A DNA stretch of 64,000 bases from Ktedonobacter racemifer DSM 44963 (GCF_000178855.1 NZ_ADVG01000002.1:2418001-2482000), one strand, 5' to 3'. Counted from the stretch's first letter, positions 7,638 through 17,124 are shown. The notes: generated from the letters alone by a model not told the origin. Translations and numbers: made by a program.

Positions 7638-8300
7638 CTAGGAGGTCTTAAAGCGCAGCAGGACACGGCCGAAACGTACCTCGTCATTGTCCTGAAGAGG
7701 AGTTGGCGTCTTGCTGGCCAGGCGCTGGCGATTCAAGAAAGTGAAATTGGTACTATTCTCGTCCTCAACCATATACTGGCCATTCTCGACAAAGATGCGA
7801 GCATGCAAGCGCGAGACGCCGCCCTCTTCACCACCATGCGGGGTGAGATCGACATCGGGGTAGATGTTGCTGACCGCGTCTTCACGCCCGACCGTCACGT
7901 TCTCTTTACCACTCAGATCAAACTCCTGGTTATCGGCCTCAACAATCAGGCGGGCGTGTAGCGCCGCGGGAGCGGAGGCCGGGGAGGCGGGAGCCTGCTG
8001 AGGTGGCTCAGAGGGCGCGGAAGGCGCTGGAGGTGGGGTCTGCACAGCGGCGGGCGCGCCCTGAAGGCTCGCGCCACAGCTCGAACAGAAGGCCTCACCA
8101 GCGGGATTGCTCGCGCCACAGGATGGGCAGGTCTGAGCACCAGTCGCCGTATCGGCGGGAGCAGCAACGGGTTCCGCCGGAGCGGACGCGGTCGCAACCG
8201 GGGCCACCGTGGGTTCCGCGCTGCTCAGCGGCTCTCCGCATTCATCGCAGAAAGCCGACCCATCTGGATTTTCATGTCCAAGCGAACATCGTACTGACAT
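7638..8300 (-). CDS. Zinc-ribbon FHA-domain protein
   Basis: The 220-aa protein has two N-terminal zinc ribbons, near residues 5-23 (Cys/His pairs, FCDECG) and 58-80 (CPSCGASNP, FCSSCG). An Ala/Pro-rich linker leads to a C-terminal FHA domain (about 115-218) with the VTVGRE, SRLHARIFV and NFTFLN motifs that bind phosphothreonine. It probably reads phosphorylation marks made by the kinase encoded at 11990-14026; this is inferred from the shared block. A GGAAGGA ribosome site precedes the ATG. Confidence 0.88.
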   Translation of the reverse strand: MSVRCSLGHENPDGSAFCDECGEPLSSAEPTVAPVATASAPAEPVAAPADTATGAQTCPSCGASNPAGEAFCSSCGASLQGAPAAVQTPPPAPSAPSEPPQQAPASPASAPAALHARLIVEADNQEFDLSGKENVTVGREDAVSNIYPDVDLTPHGGEEGGVSRLHARIFVENGQYMVEDENSTNFTFLNRQRLASKTPTPLQDNDEVRFGRVLLRFKTS

Positions 8301-8363
8301 TGTTATATCCTTCCTCTTCTCTATGTATTTATCGGCAAGAGTGTGCGCAGGTTAAGTAACTGA

Positions 8364-8450
8364 CTTCTCGCGCCTGCGGCGCTCGCTTTGGTTAGTGGTG
8401 TGGAGTGTGCTTGCAGCCTTCGGCTGCAAGCACACTCCACACCACTAACC
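8364..8450. repeat. Long perfect hairpin with conserved flank (family A), VWA-FHA gap
   Basis: The conserved flank is at 8364-8386. Perfect 29-bp arms lie at 8390-8418 and 8422-8450, with a 3-nt loop. It separates the VWA gene from the FHA gene on the minus strand. Confidence 0.95.
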
Positions 8451-8489
8451 CCTACAGTAAGTTGTGTATGCTGTTAAGTTGATATAGGT

Positions 8490-9728
8490 TTAGGGTAGCA
8501 GGTCGTCGAGACGCTGCGTGAGTTTACGTGTCTTATTGCCAATCGACTTTACCTGCTCCTGGGAGATCTGCTGGCCCTGGTTCAATTGCTCAAGCGCCGC
8601 CTGTGTCTCCTGATCGAGAACACGGGTCACATTGGGAGCAAGTTTCGTCGTCGCCTTACCGGTCCGCTTGTACTCGTCAAGGACACGTGTCACCAGGCGA
8701 TTGGCGTTGGCCTTCTCCGCGTAGTTCATGACCAGCGCGTTGACCTGGGCGGCCTGATTGGCATCGTTGGTGAAGCTGACGGTGATGTTCTGCCGTACGC
8801 GCTCGCCAATGACATTGGTGACCGGGACATCATAGGAGAGTTCGGCCTGCGCGATACGGAAGAGGCCCGCCGGGCGTGGATCAATCATCAGCTCGACCAG
8901 GACGGACTGGGCCGTATCTTTCTCCAGATCGCCCAGGGGCACCACCACGCGGCGGTCGGAGAGCGCCGAGGGATCGATATCGCGAATAAGCGGCAGGACC
9001 CTGACGGCCTTGCGGGGCGAGACGCCCGCAGGCAGGTTCAGCGTGATGACGGCGTTACGCACGGCGACAGCCACGGCACTCTGCACCTGCTGCTCAAAGA
9101 TGGTCATGGCATCATTTGGTGAGCGGATAAACTCGGCGGGCGTACCACCGCTGAGCTGGCCAACATCATCGAGAAGGTTCTCGTCCCAGTCGGCACCGAT
9201 ACCTAGTGGATAGATGGAGATGCCAGCGGCCGCGGCATCACGCGCGAGCTGGCGGCAGCGATCAGTATCACCATAAGTCACGCCATCGGTGAGCAGGATC
9301 ATGCGGCTCACGGCGTTGGGGATGTTCCAGCGGCGTAGCTCGCCCAGGCTCTGGATCATACCCAGCGACATGGTGGTGCCGCCCGCGTCCTGAATGCGAT
9401 CAATGGCGGCCTTCATACCAACGGGATCGTTGGCTGGCATCGAGGGAATAATGACCTGAGCACTATCGTCAAAGATGACGACCGAAATGTAGTCACTTGG
9501 CTCCAGACGGTCAATGACCATCTTGACAGCTTCCTTCACATTGCGCAGCTTCGCGCCCTTCATCGAGCCAGAGTGGTCGATGACCAGGGAGAAGTTCAAG
9601 GGCATACGCACCTGAGCCATAATATCGCTTGGTTTGGCTTCTAGCAGCACATATGCGAGCTGGCTTCCGCCAGTTACTGGCATATATTCTTTCCCTACCT
9701 GGGATGTCAGAGTTACCTCTCCGGGCAT
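8490..9728 (-). CDS. VWA-domain protein with intact MIDAS motif
   Basis: This 412-aa protein has a von Willebrand A domain (residues about 40-215) with the metal-site motif DHSGS at about 51-55, plus the LTDG(VT) segment. A second beta-rich region (about 225-330) resembles the domain that follows VWA in YfbK/CoxE-like bacterial proteins. The C-terminus is helical and Gln-rich. No signal peptide is visible, so it is likely cytoplasmic. It sits between the PP2C and FHA genes in one minus-strand block, which suggests an adaptor role in phospho-signalling. A GGAG ribosome site lies before the ATG. Confidence 0.85.
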   Translation of the reverse strand: MPGEVTLTSQVGKEYMPVTGGSQLAYVLLEAKPSDIMAQVRMPLNFSLVIDHSGSMKGAKLRNVKEAVKMVIDRLEPSDYISVVIFDDSAQVIIPSMPANDPVGMKAAIDRIQDAGGTTMSLGMIQSLGELRRWNIPNAVSRMILLTDGVTYGDTDRCRQLARDAAAAGISIYPLGIGADWDENLLDDVGQLSGGTPAEFIRSPNDAMTIFEQQVQSAVAVAVRNAVITLNLPAGVSPRKAVRVLPLIRDIDPSALSDRRVVVPLGDLEKDTAQSVLVELMIDPRPAGLFRIAQAELSYDVPVTNVIGERVRQNITVSFTNDANQAAQVNALVMNYAEKANANRLVTRVLDEYKRTGKATTKLAPNVTRVLDQETQAALEQLNQGQQISQEQVKSIGNKTRKLTQRLDDLLP

Positions 9729-9820
9729 AGTCTGTCAGCTCCTTTCGCCATCGGCTGGCCCTAGTATATCATATAGAGCCGTGAGTTCAGCTTATTGGTC
9801 TTTTTAATTTGTGGGGGACG

Positions 9821-9889
9821 GTTCCTTATCCCGCTCACCAACGGTGCTTCGCACCTAGCCTGTCGGCTCAGGTGAGCGGAAAGGAAGCC
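9821..9889. repeat. Intergenic repeat, family B' (CCGCTCACC...GGTGAGCGG)
   Basis: Arms CCGCTCACC and GGTGAGCGG (9831-9879) bracket a CTAGC-containing core. The 49-nt core is nearly identical, with about four differences, to 49002-49050 on the far side of the window. Confidence 0.85.
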
Positions 9890-9912
9890 CACACCCCGAT
9901 GTTTAAATTTCT

Positions 9913-11892
9913 TTAGCGCACAAAAACCACGACCGCACTCACGTTATCCTCACCCCCGTTAATGTTGGCGGTCTCAATCAAATGCGAGCAGGCTGTTTGT
10001 GGATCGGGTGCATTATTTAGAATCTCTTCCATCTGTGGGTCACGTACCATCTCCCAGAGGCCATCTGAGCAACTGAGCAGGACATCACCGGGATGCACCT
10101 GTTGCTTGATAATATCGATCTGGACATTGAGCTTATCACCCAGGCTACGGAAGATCTGATTGCGCTGTGGGTGTGTATAGACTTCGTCCGGCTCGATCAT
10201 GCCGCCCGCGACCAGCTGGCCAACCAGGGAGTGGTCCGTCGTCAATTTATAGAGTTTGCTATCGCGCAGGAGGTAGGTGCGACTATCCCCTACATTGAGG
10301 ATATACGCAAAATCCCCCACCAACATAAAACCGGTGATGGTGCAACCCATGTCGGTCTTGTTCTGCTGATTGGCCTGGCAGATGGTGGCGTTGGCATCTT
10401 CGACCGCGTCATGCAGCAGTGTCACCAGGGAATCCTCGTCGTGCGCGACCTCCTGGCCCGCCTGCTCGGCAGAGAGAGACGCGAGCAGTAGTTCGTGGAG
10501 CATGCGCTCGCTGATACTGCGAATGGCGGTACGGCTGGCGAGCTGTCCGTTGTCATGTCCGCCCATGCCGTCGGCGACGATATAGAGGCCCAGGGGCGTT
10601 GAGAAAGATTCATGGTTACGCTGCAACTGGAGCACCAGGGTGCTGTCTTCGTTAGGTTCGCTGCGGCGCATATTGCCAGCGTCCGAGTCTCCGGCGGCAA
10701 GCACATGCACACCATTGGGAAAGGGCGATTGCAGGGTCTGCTGCTGCTCAATCACATAGGTATGACCATTGGCGACAAAAGTATCGAGAATGGTGTCATG
10801 TACGAGATTCGCGTCGGCCTGCCCGGAGGACGAGGCGAGGAACTCGCGCATCGTATATGTGGCATCCTGTAAGTTCGCGCCACATTCCGAGCAGAAGTCA
10901 TCTTCCTCGGTATTCTCGGTCGAGCCGCAGTTCCAGCAGCGCTTGTAGCCCTGGTGGTCAACCACCCGGTAGAGGCGGCTTCCCTGTTCATCAGCCAGTT
11001 GTTCAGCGACCTCGTAGCGATTATTGAGCAGTGTGCCCTCCGCCAGCAGTCCCTGCTCATTGGTAGCCTCGCCTGTCGTTGACGCGGCCTGAGCCTCGGT
11101 ATAGGCGCCCTGGGGAGATTCCTGCTCAGGTACGGCTGGCGTGGGTAGCTCTTGCTGATTCTGCTCCGTCGTATGTGTATCGTGCGGTGGTGTCACCTGC
11201 TCCATTACAACCTCTGCATTTCCAGTGGGAGAGGCGGCGCTTGCAGCGTGCTCCTCCCCATAACGATCATCTTCTTCATGGGCCGCGCTCTCCGAGAAGG
11301 CGCCCGGCTGAGCATACGCGGGAACGGTGCGATACTCTTCCCCAGTTGAAGAGAAGAGCGCGGCGCTCTCCTGCGGCGTCATCAGTACCGTTGGCGTCTC
11401 GGAAATATCCTGCTGCTCGGGGATAAAGGCGAAGGCGCCAGCCTCGTCAGGCGAAATTTCTTTCGGCACAGGCGGCATCATCATGGTTGGCGCATCGGCG
11501 ATGTCTCCCTCATGGGAAGGTTGGGCCTGTCCCTGATAATCGCGCTCTAGCTCTTGCTGCCAGCGGCGCGACTGATACTCCACCATTTTCTCAGGCGAGA
11601 GAATTTGGGTCGGAGCCTGGCTTGGATCTTCCTCAGAGGCCGGTCCAGACGCGACCACTTCGATAAACTGATCCTCGTCCTCCTCAGGCGCTGGAGAGGA
11701 GGGTGCCTCCTGAGAAGGGGGGGCAGAGCCGTTCGCGGTCGCCTGCTTCTCATCGAGCGGAGAGTCTGAAGGGGTAGATGCGGCTTCGGGAGCCGCAACC
11801 TCCTGAGCAGGCTCGGCAGGAAGAACCTGCCCACACCCCTTACAGAACTTGGCGTTTGCACGATTTGATGTATGACATGACGGACAGAGCAT
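9913..11892 (-). CDS. Zinc-ribbon PP2C phosphatase with kinase-like remnant
   Basis: The 659-aa protein begins with a zinc ribbon (CPSCHTSNRANAKFCKGCG). A long acidic, Pro/Gln-rich low-complexity stretch follows to about residue 285. Residues 286-350 resemble a protein kinase N-lobe start (LLNNRYEVAEQL, LYRVVD) with a second zinc ribbon inserted (CWNCG, FCSECG). The PP2C phosphatase domain (about 395-659) keeps NEDS, VADGMGGHDNG, GDSRTYLL, CSDGLWEMV and GGEDNVSAVVV metal-site motifs. It probably removes phosphate from Ser/Thr in this block's circuit. An AAGGAGGG ribosome site precedes the ATG. Confidence 0.88.
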   Translation of the reverse strand: MLCPSCHTSNRANAKFCKGCGQVLPAEPAQEVAAPEAASTPSDSPLDEKQATANGSAPPSQEAPSSPAPEEDEDQFIEVVASGPASEEDPSQAPTQILSPEKMVEYQSRRWQQELERDYQGQAQPSHEGDIADAPTMMMPPVPKEISPDEAGAFAFIPEQQDISETPTVLMTPQESAALFSSTGEEYRTVPAYAQPGAFSESAAHEEDDRYGEEHAASAASPTGNAEVVMEQVTPPHDTHTTEQNQQELPTPAVPEQESPQGAYTEAQAASTTGEATNEQGLLAEGTLLNNRYEVAEQLADEQGSRLYRVVDHQGYKRCWNCGSTENTEEDDFCSECGANLQDATYTMREFLASSSGQADANLVHDTILDTFVANGHTYVIEQQQTLQSPFPNGVHVLAAGDSDAGNMRRSEPNEDSTLVLQLQRNHESFSTPLGLYIVADGMGGHDNGQLASRTAIRSISERMLHELLLASLSAEQAGQEVAHDEDSLVTLLHDAVEDANATICQANQQNKTDMGCTITGFMLVGDFAYILNVGDSRTYLLRDSKLYKLTTDHSLVGQLVAGGMIEPDEVYTHPQRNQIFRSLGDKLNVQIDIIKQQVHPGDVLLSCSDGLWEMVRDPQMEEILNNAPDPQTACSHLIETANINGGEDNVSAVVVFVR

Positions 11893-11927
11893 TCTGCCCT
11901 CCTTCTTTACTTTTTTAAGATCTTATT

Positions 11928-11979
11928 CCGAAACCCAACGCCACTTGCGTGTCTAGCGCTTCGCGCTCAGGGTTTTCGG
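11928..11979. repeat. Intergenic repeat, family B, short form
   Basis: The sequence runs CCGAAACCCAAC ... CTAGCGCTTCGCGCTCAGGG ... TTTTCGG, sharing boxes with the repeats at 6779 and 18786. It lies between the kinase and PP2C genes. Confidence 0.75.
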
Positions 11980-11989
11980 AGAAGAAGTA

Positions 11990-14026
11990 TTAGATCTGTT
12001 TCAGTAGACGTAAGGCCTCGGCATTATTGCGATCGCGCTTGAGTGCTTCGTCAAGCGTCTGGCGCGCCTCAGCCTTGCGATTTAACTTCAGGTAACAGTT
12101 CGCCAGAGCGCTATAGATGTTCGGATTTTGCGAACCGGTTTTGCGGGCGCGCTCAAACGCGCTCACAGCATACTTCCACTCTTTAGCACGCATATGGGCG
12201 CGTCCCAGTTGATACCAGGCCTCCCAGGAGCTAGCATCAATCTGGACGGCGTGGCGCAGGGCCTCAATGGACTCGCGAGTACGCTTGGTTTCTCCATAGA
12301 GGCGTCCCAGGGCCACGAGCATCAGAGCGTGTTCTGGACTCAGGCGTAGGCCTTCGCGTAAGTATGATTCCGCATCGCGAAAGGATCCCTGCTCCAATGA
12401 GGTCAGGCCGAGCTGATAATAGACCGCCGGGTCATCGGGAGTGAGCGAGAGCGCCTTCTTGAAGGACTGTCCGGCCTGTGGCAAGAGACTGAGATCGCGA
12501 TAGCACATACCGAGCTGGAAGTAGGCATTGAAGGATGCATTCGAGTGCTGTAATGCCGCTTCAAACTGCTCGGCGGCATACTTCATATTCTCCTGCGAGA
12601 GCTTTTGATCGATATCGCGCACGGAGAGGCCATACTGGCGATAGGCACGCCCCAGGTTATAGAGAATATCATAAGGTGTTCCACCCTGGGACTGAGCGAG
12701 CTTCAGTTGATTGACGGCCTCGGCGTAATTCTTATTATTCAAGGCCTGCAAGCCAGCACGATAAGCCACCGTGGGATCGCTGGCCGGGGCCACGCCATTA
12801 GAGGGAGCCACCGGGCGCGCCTGAATGCTACCACCTGAGCCAACCGGACGGGCGAGAATAGATGAAGAGCGTGCCTGGAGTGGCTGGCGCACGGGTCGCG
12901 CGAGAATAGGCTGACTCATCCGCGCCTGTGGTGGAGGAACAGCCCCCTGCACGAGCTGGTAGCCATCGCGCTTGCAGAACTTGGCGCCGGGCCGGTTGTG
13001 AAAGCCGCAGCGTGGGCAGATCGGGCCAGCCGCCGTCACAGTTGACGCGGGCTGGGCCTTGACCGTGATCGTCGTTGCCGGTGACATGGCAGGAATCTGC
13101 ACTGTTGGCACGGCGACATGCGCCTGAACCGAGGCGGGCAGGCAGGAGAGCAGGGCATTGCGCATGGCCTCGGCGCTCTGGAAGCGCTGTTCTCGATCCT
13201 GCTGCATGGCCTTAATAATTACCTGCTCGACGGGACAGATGCGCTTCCCGCCCACCTCACGCGTCAGCAGGCGCGGATTTTTGGCTAGAATACTGCCAGG
13301 AGCAGGCGTTTGAATCGGATCTGGCTCATAGTTGGTCAACAAGTGAAACATCGTCGCGCCAAGCGAGTAGATATCGGCGCGAGCATCGGTCTGGACCGGG
13401 CGACCGGGATTCTGTACTGAGCGGCGCTGTCCTGGAGTGGTAATCGAACCCAGATGCTCTGGCGAGGCATAGGAGATGGTGCCCAGGTTCTCTGTATTCG
13501 TACGCTTATTGGGATCAAAGCGGCGCGCAATGCCAAAGTCGATCAGTTGCACCTCGTTATCGGGGGTAATCATGATATTCCCTGGCTTGAGATCGCGCAG
13601 GATGATGGGCGGCGTACGCGAATGGATATAGGTCAAGGCCTCGCAGACCTGCATCATCCACTTAACGACCTGTTCCTCTGGCAGTGGGCCATGGCTATCT
13701 TCGAGAATCTTCTCCAGGCTACGTCCGGGTACAAACTCCATGGCGAAGTAGTAGTTCCCGCGATCCTGAAAAGGAAGCATCAAGGCCGCGATCCGTGGAT
13801 GCTTTAAGCTCCGTAGGAGCGCGATCTCTTTATTGAAGCGCTCGACGGCTGAGTTGCGCTCTTCCTCGCTGGTATTGGGGCTGATGAGCAACTCTTTAAC
13901 GGCGTAGTAGTAGGGAGGATTCGTACCAAGCTGCTCAACCTTGTAGACGGTCCCCATACCACCTTCGCCAAGGATCTGAACAATCTTAAATTTACCGTCG
14001 AGTATCGTACCTATAGGGAGAGCCAT
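11990..14026 (-). CDS. Serine/threonine protein kinase with zinc ribbon and TPRs
   Basis: The 678-aa protein has a kinase domain (residues about 10-290): GEGGMGTVYKV P-loop, YAVKE with the catalytic Lys, RDLKPGNIM catalytic loop, and LIDFGIAR. The usual His of HRD is Leu (ILRD), but the catalytic Asp and Asn remain. A zinc ribbon (CPRCGFHNRPGAKFCKRDG) sits near residue 337. The C-terminal half (about 425-678) is a run of TPR-like repeats for protein contacts. There is no transmembrane segment, so it is probably soluble. It sits directly between two PP2C genes that likely oppose it. Confidence 0.92.
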   Translation of the reverse strand: MALPIGTILDGKFKIVQILGEGGMGTVYKVEQLGTNPPYYYAVKELLISPNTSEEERNSAVERFNKEIALLRSLKHPRIAALMLPFQDRGNYYFAMEFVPGRSLEKILEDSHGPLPEEQVVKWMMQVCEALTYIHSRTPPIILRDLKPGNIMITPDNEVQLIDFGIARRFDPNKRTNTENLGTISYASPEHLGSITTPGQRRSVQNPGRPVQTDARADIYSLGATMFHLLTNYEPDPIQTPAPGSILAKNPRLLTREVGGKRICPVEQVIIKAMQQDREQRFQSAEAMRNALLSCLPASVQAHVAVPTVQIPAMSPATTITVKAQPASTVTAAGPICPRCGFHNRPGAKFCKRDGYQLVQGAVPPPQARMSQPILARPVRQPLQARSSSILARPVGSGGSIQARPVAPSNGVAPASDPTVAYRAGLQALNNKNYAEAVNQLKLAQSQGGTPYDILYNLGRAYRQYGLSVRDIDQKLSQENMKYAAEQFEAALQHSNASFNAYFQLGMCYRDLSLLPQAGQSFKKALSLTPDDPAVYYQLGLTSLEQGSFRDAESYLREGLRLSPEHALMLVALGRLYGETKRTRESIEALRHAVQIDASSWEAWYQLGRAHMRAKEWKYAVSAFERARKTGSQNPNIYSALANCYLKLNRKAEARQTLDEALKRDRNNAEALRLLKQI

Positions 14027-14092
14027 ACTCTACGCACTAAACCTTTCTTCGCAACGCTCCGCACGATGGCATAGTATATGCTATAAAAACTA

Positions 14093-14141
14093 TCAATCGT
14101 GAACGCCGCTTCGCAGCGGCTAGCTTCGCTCACACGATTGA
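14093..14141. repeat. Intergenic hairpin repeat, family B
   Basis: The outer arms TCAATCGTG and CACGATTGA bracket a CGCCGCTTCGCAGCGG hairpin and a TAGCTTCGCTCA box. It lies between the PP2C gene stop at 14150 and the kinase start at 14026. Confidence 0.75.
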
Positions 14142-14149
14142 ACGGTTAG

Positions 14150-15013
14150 CTAGTGAGCACTGACCTGAATTACAACCGCGGTGATATTGTCCTCGCCACC
14201 GCCAGCATTCGCCAGCTCGATGAGCTTATCGCAGATGGCCTGTGGACTGGCCTGCATCTTCATTGTACGCTCAAGCTCCTCGGGATGAACCATCTCCCAG
14301 AGGCCATCAGAACAGAGCAAGAAGAGATCCCCTGCTTGAACCGTCTCGTGGAAGATATCCACTTCCAGCGTTGAGCGACCGGCACCCAGCGAACGATAAA
14401 TCAGATTACGATGAGGATGCGTATAGACCTCTTCCGGCTTGATCTGCTTGGTCTCGACCAGCTTAGCGACCAGAGAGTGATCCTTGGTAAGAGGGGTTAG
14501 CGCTCCATTACGTAATAGATACGTACGACTGTCGCCAACGTTGCCAATATAAGCAAGTTCATTCTGTATCAGCAGCGTAGTCACGGTGCTGCCCAGGCCA
14601 TGCGCCTCGGATTGCTGCTCGCCATAGCGCACGATCGCCTGGTTTGCTTGCTTGATTGCGGCCCGCAGTTGATCCTCTACGGCACTCGCCATTGTCGCTT
14701 CAGAGAGTTTATGAGTCTCGGCTTTAGAGGGCTTCCCAGTGGGAGACGAGGGACGCAACATGGAGCGGTCGATCTTGATCGTGGGCTGATCATGAATAGG
14801 CTTAAAAAACGTATCCATGGCCTTATTAATGGTTTCTACAGCCATGCGACTGGCAACTTCCCCCGCTTTATAGCCACCCATGCCGTCAGCGACTATAAAT
14901 AGACCGCGATCACCATCCTCGGCAGATTCAACCCTGCGATATGGTCGATCTTCGTTTTGATCGCGTTGCTTGCCGACATCCGTCTTATCGGCAGCGAAGA
15001 GTTTTATGTGCAT
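14150..15013 (-). CDS. PP2C-family Ser/Thr protein phosphatase
   Basis: This 287-aa stand-alone PP2C has all usual metal-site motifs: DQNEDRPY, VADGMGGYKAGEVA, GDSRTYLLRNG, SDGLWEMV and GGGEDNITAVVI. An insert of about 45 residues near 75-120 is Ser/Thr/Lys-rich. The start at 15013 is preferred over one five codons upstream because GAGGT lies 8 nt before it. It is the first gene of the signalling block and is likely the partner phosphatase of the kinase downstream. Confidence 0.92.
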   Translation of the reverse strand: MHIKLFAADKTDVGKQRDQNEDRPYRRVESAEDGDRGLFIVADGMGGYKAGEVASRMAVETINKAMDTFFKPIHDQPTIKIDRSMLRPSSPTGKPSKAETHKLSEATMASAVEDQLRAAIKQANQAIVRYGEQQSEAHGLGSTVTTLLIQNELAYIGNVGDSRTYLLRNGALTPLTKDHSLVAKLVETKQIKPEEVYTHPHRNLIYRSLGAGRSTLEVDIFHETVQAGDLFLLCSDGLWEMVHPEELERTMKMQASPQAICDKLIELANAGGGEDNITAVVIQVSAH

Positions 15014-15377
15014 AGGTACGTACCTCATAGAAGCAGGAATGCGGAATGTAGTTTTCCATGCCCACTATAGCATATAGTAGTATTGATGACAATTGAAACA
15101 TCGCAGACAGATTAATAAGTAAAAATTCTTTTATTTCTAGCCAGAGCAAGAACGTCGCTGAGAGTTCTTTTCTACAAGCCCATCAATTCATTTACATACT
15201 ATGATTAGCTGTAGAGCCGATGATGGTTCGCCCGCATGCATTCCTCTCCTTCTCATCCGCGCTCTGTTGCATATACGTGTTAACTACCTGCAAGGTTGGA
15301 AAAATAAAGGCTGCCGCAGGCACTTTTGCAAGTGTCCTGCGGCAGCGCTACTATCCAGGACTTCTCGCCACTACGTG

Positions 15378-15450
15378 GCTTCGCAGGGGTAAGGGATGTG
15401 GGGGGAAATGCCTTCGGCATTTCCCCCCACATCCCTTACCCCTGCGAAGC
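15378..15450. repeat. Long perfect hairpin, 35-bp arms (family A)
   Basis: The arms at 15378-15412 and 15416-15450 pair perfectly around a TTC loop. The 5' arm is G-rich (GGGGTAAGGGATGTGGGGGG). Confidence 0.95.
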
Positions 15451-15475
15451 GTCGCAGACGCTGATAACACCACAT

Positions 15476-15547
15476 ATAGAGAAAGAAAAGAAGAGATATG
15501 TTGACGGCCCGTGGGCCGTCAACATATCTCTTCTTTTCTTTCTCTAT
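15476..15547. repeat. Long perfect hairpin, 35-bp arms, 4 nt after der
   Basis: The arms at 15476-15510 and 15513-15547 pair perfectly, with a 2-nt gap (a 4-nt loop in practice). The 5' arm is A/G-rich. It starts 4 nt beyond the der stop, so it is well placed as a transcript end. Confidence 0.95.
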
Positions 15548-15550
15548 TGA

Positions 15551-16975
15551 TTATTTTTCGCGGTCGTCTCTGGTGGAGCGGGCGCGGAAGTAGATGCGGA
15601 TGCCTGTGCCTTTGAAGCTAAAGGCTTCGCGCAGGCGATTCTCCATAAAGCGTTCATAGGAGAAGTGAACTGAGCGTGGATCGTTCACGAAGAAGACGAA
15701 GGTTGGTGGGTTGACGCGTATCTGCGTCGCGTAGTAGACGCGCAGCGGCTTCATGCCAGTCACATACGCGGGCGTCTGGCGGCGTTTGGCCTCCTGCACG
15801 ACCTCATTCAGGCGCGCGGTCGGTACGCGCAGGTAGCGCATATCGGAGATCTTCAACGCGGTCTCTAGAATCGACTTGACGTGGTAACCGGTCTTGGCCG
15901 AGGCGAAGATGATGGGCGCATAGGGAATAAACTTCAGTTCACGAATCAGCATTTTGCGATAGCGCTCGGCGTCATCGATCTCCTCATCTGGCTTAGGGAA
16001 CTCGCCCTCGCGCTCGGCTTTGTGCTGCTCCTGCGCCAGGTCCCATTTATTGACCACCACGATCACGCCTTTGCCCATCTCGTGGATCGTGCCCGCGATA
16101 TGGGTATCCTGCGCCGTCAGGCCCTCGCTCGCATCGATGAGCATCAGAGCCACGTCACAGCGCTCGATGGCGCGGGTTGAGCGCAGGACGCTATATTTCT
16201 CCACGCCCACGCCCACGCGACCACGGCGGCGGATGCCAGCGGTATCAACCAGTTTAATCTTCTGGTCCCCAAACTCAAGCTCGGTATCGATGGCATCACG
16301 GGTGGTGCCGGGGATATCGCTGACAATCGAGCGATTGACACCCAGGATGGCATTGAGCAGCGAGGATTTGCCGACGTTTGGACGCCCCACAATGGCGATA
16401 CGCGGAGTCTGATCGTCTTCCGCTTCGTCCTCCTCAGAGAAAGGAGGCAGCGCCTCGACGATTCTATCCAGCAGGTCGCCGGTGCCGGTGCCCTGAATGG
16501 ATGAGATATCGGTGGGTTCGCCCAGGCCCAGGCTATAGAACTCAACAACATCCAGGCGACGCTCGGCGTTGTCGGCCTTATTAGCGGCCAGGATGACCGG
16601 CTTGGTCGCGCGGCGGCGCAGCAGGTCGGCGACCTCATCATCGGCGGCGGTAATCCCGGAGCGCGCGTCGACCATGAACACGATCACATCCGCCTCTTCG
16701 ATGGCGAGTTGAGCCTGGCTCATGACATGATCCATGATATCGCCTGACTGTCCGGTCAAGCCAACCTGGCCGACAGGAATGCCTGTCCCCAGTTCCAGGC
16801 CACCAGTATCGATGAGCGTAAACTCACGACCGTTCCAATCGGCATCTCCATACAGACGATCACGGGTCGTACCGGGCATATCCTCAACAATGGCGACACG
16901 CTCGCCAATCATGCGATTAAAAAAAGTAGATTTACCGACATTAGGTCGGCCAACGATGGCAACAAGTGGCTTCAT
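15551..16975 (-). CDS. der: Ribosome biogenesis GTPase Der (EngA)
   Basis: The 474-aa protein has the double-GTPase layout unique to Der. The first G1 motif GRPNVGKST is at residue 8, and the second (GRPNVGKSSLL) near 197. Each domain has its DTAG/DTGG switch and NKxD motif (ANKAD, VNKWD). The C-terminal KH-like domain spans about 375-474. Der acts in 50S subunit maturation. The linker between the G domains carries an acidic EEDEAEDDQ stretch. It appears monocistronic. Confidence 0.96.
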   Translation of the reverse strand: MKPLVAIVGRPNVGKSTFFNRMIGERVAIVEDMPGTTRDRLYGDADWNGREFTLIDTGGLELGTGIPVGQVGLTGQSGDIMDHVMSQAQLAIEEADVIVFMVDARSGITAADDEVADLLRRRATKPVILAANKADNAERRLDVVEFYSLGLGEPTDISSIQGTGTGDLLDRIVEALPPFSEEDEAEDDQTPRIAIVGRPNVGKSSLLNAILGVNRSIVSDIPGTTRDAIDTELEFGDQKIKLVDTAGIRRRGRVGVGVEKYSVLRSTRAIERCDVALMLIDASEGLTAQDTHIAGTIHEMGKGVIVVVNKWDLAQEQHKAEREGEFPKPDEEIDDAERYRKMLIRELKFIPYAPIIFASAKTGYHVKSILETALKISDMRYLRVPTARLNEVVQEAKRRQTPAYVTGMKPLRVYYATQIRVNPPTFVFFVNDPRSVHFSYERFMENRLREAFSFKGTGIRIYFRARSTRDDREK

Positions 16976-17124
16976 GTGTGTCGCCCTCCCACCCTTTCAG
17001 TACAAACAAAAGATAATGCTTTTAATAATTCATCTAACAATGATGGCGCTCAACGTTATCTGGCGAATTCTTGAATCTTGACGCAGGCATTATAGCATAA
17101 AGTTTTACCACTGGGTAACAAAGG

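Larger units (their letters stand above)
15014..15550. other. Gene-free gap with three stacked hairpins
   Basis: Between der (stop at 15551) and the PP2C gene there is no credible gene. The gap holds three long inverted repeats: 15309-15345 (one bulge), 15378-15450 (perfect 35-bp arms) and 15476-15547 (perfect 35-bp arms). The part next to the PP2C gene (15030-15170) is AT-rich and probably carries its promoter. Confidence 0.8.
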
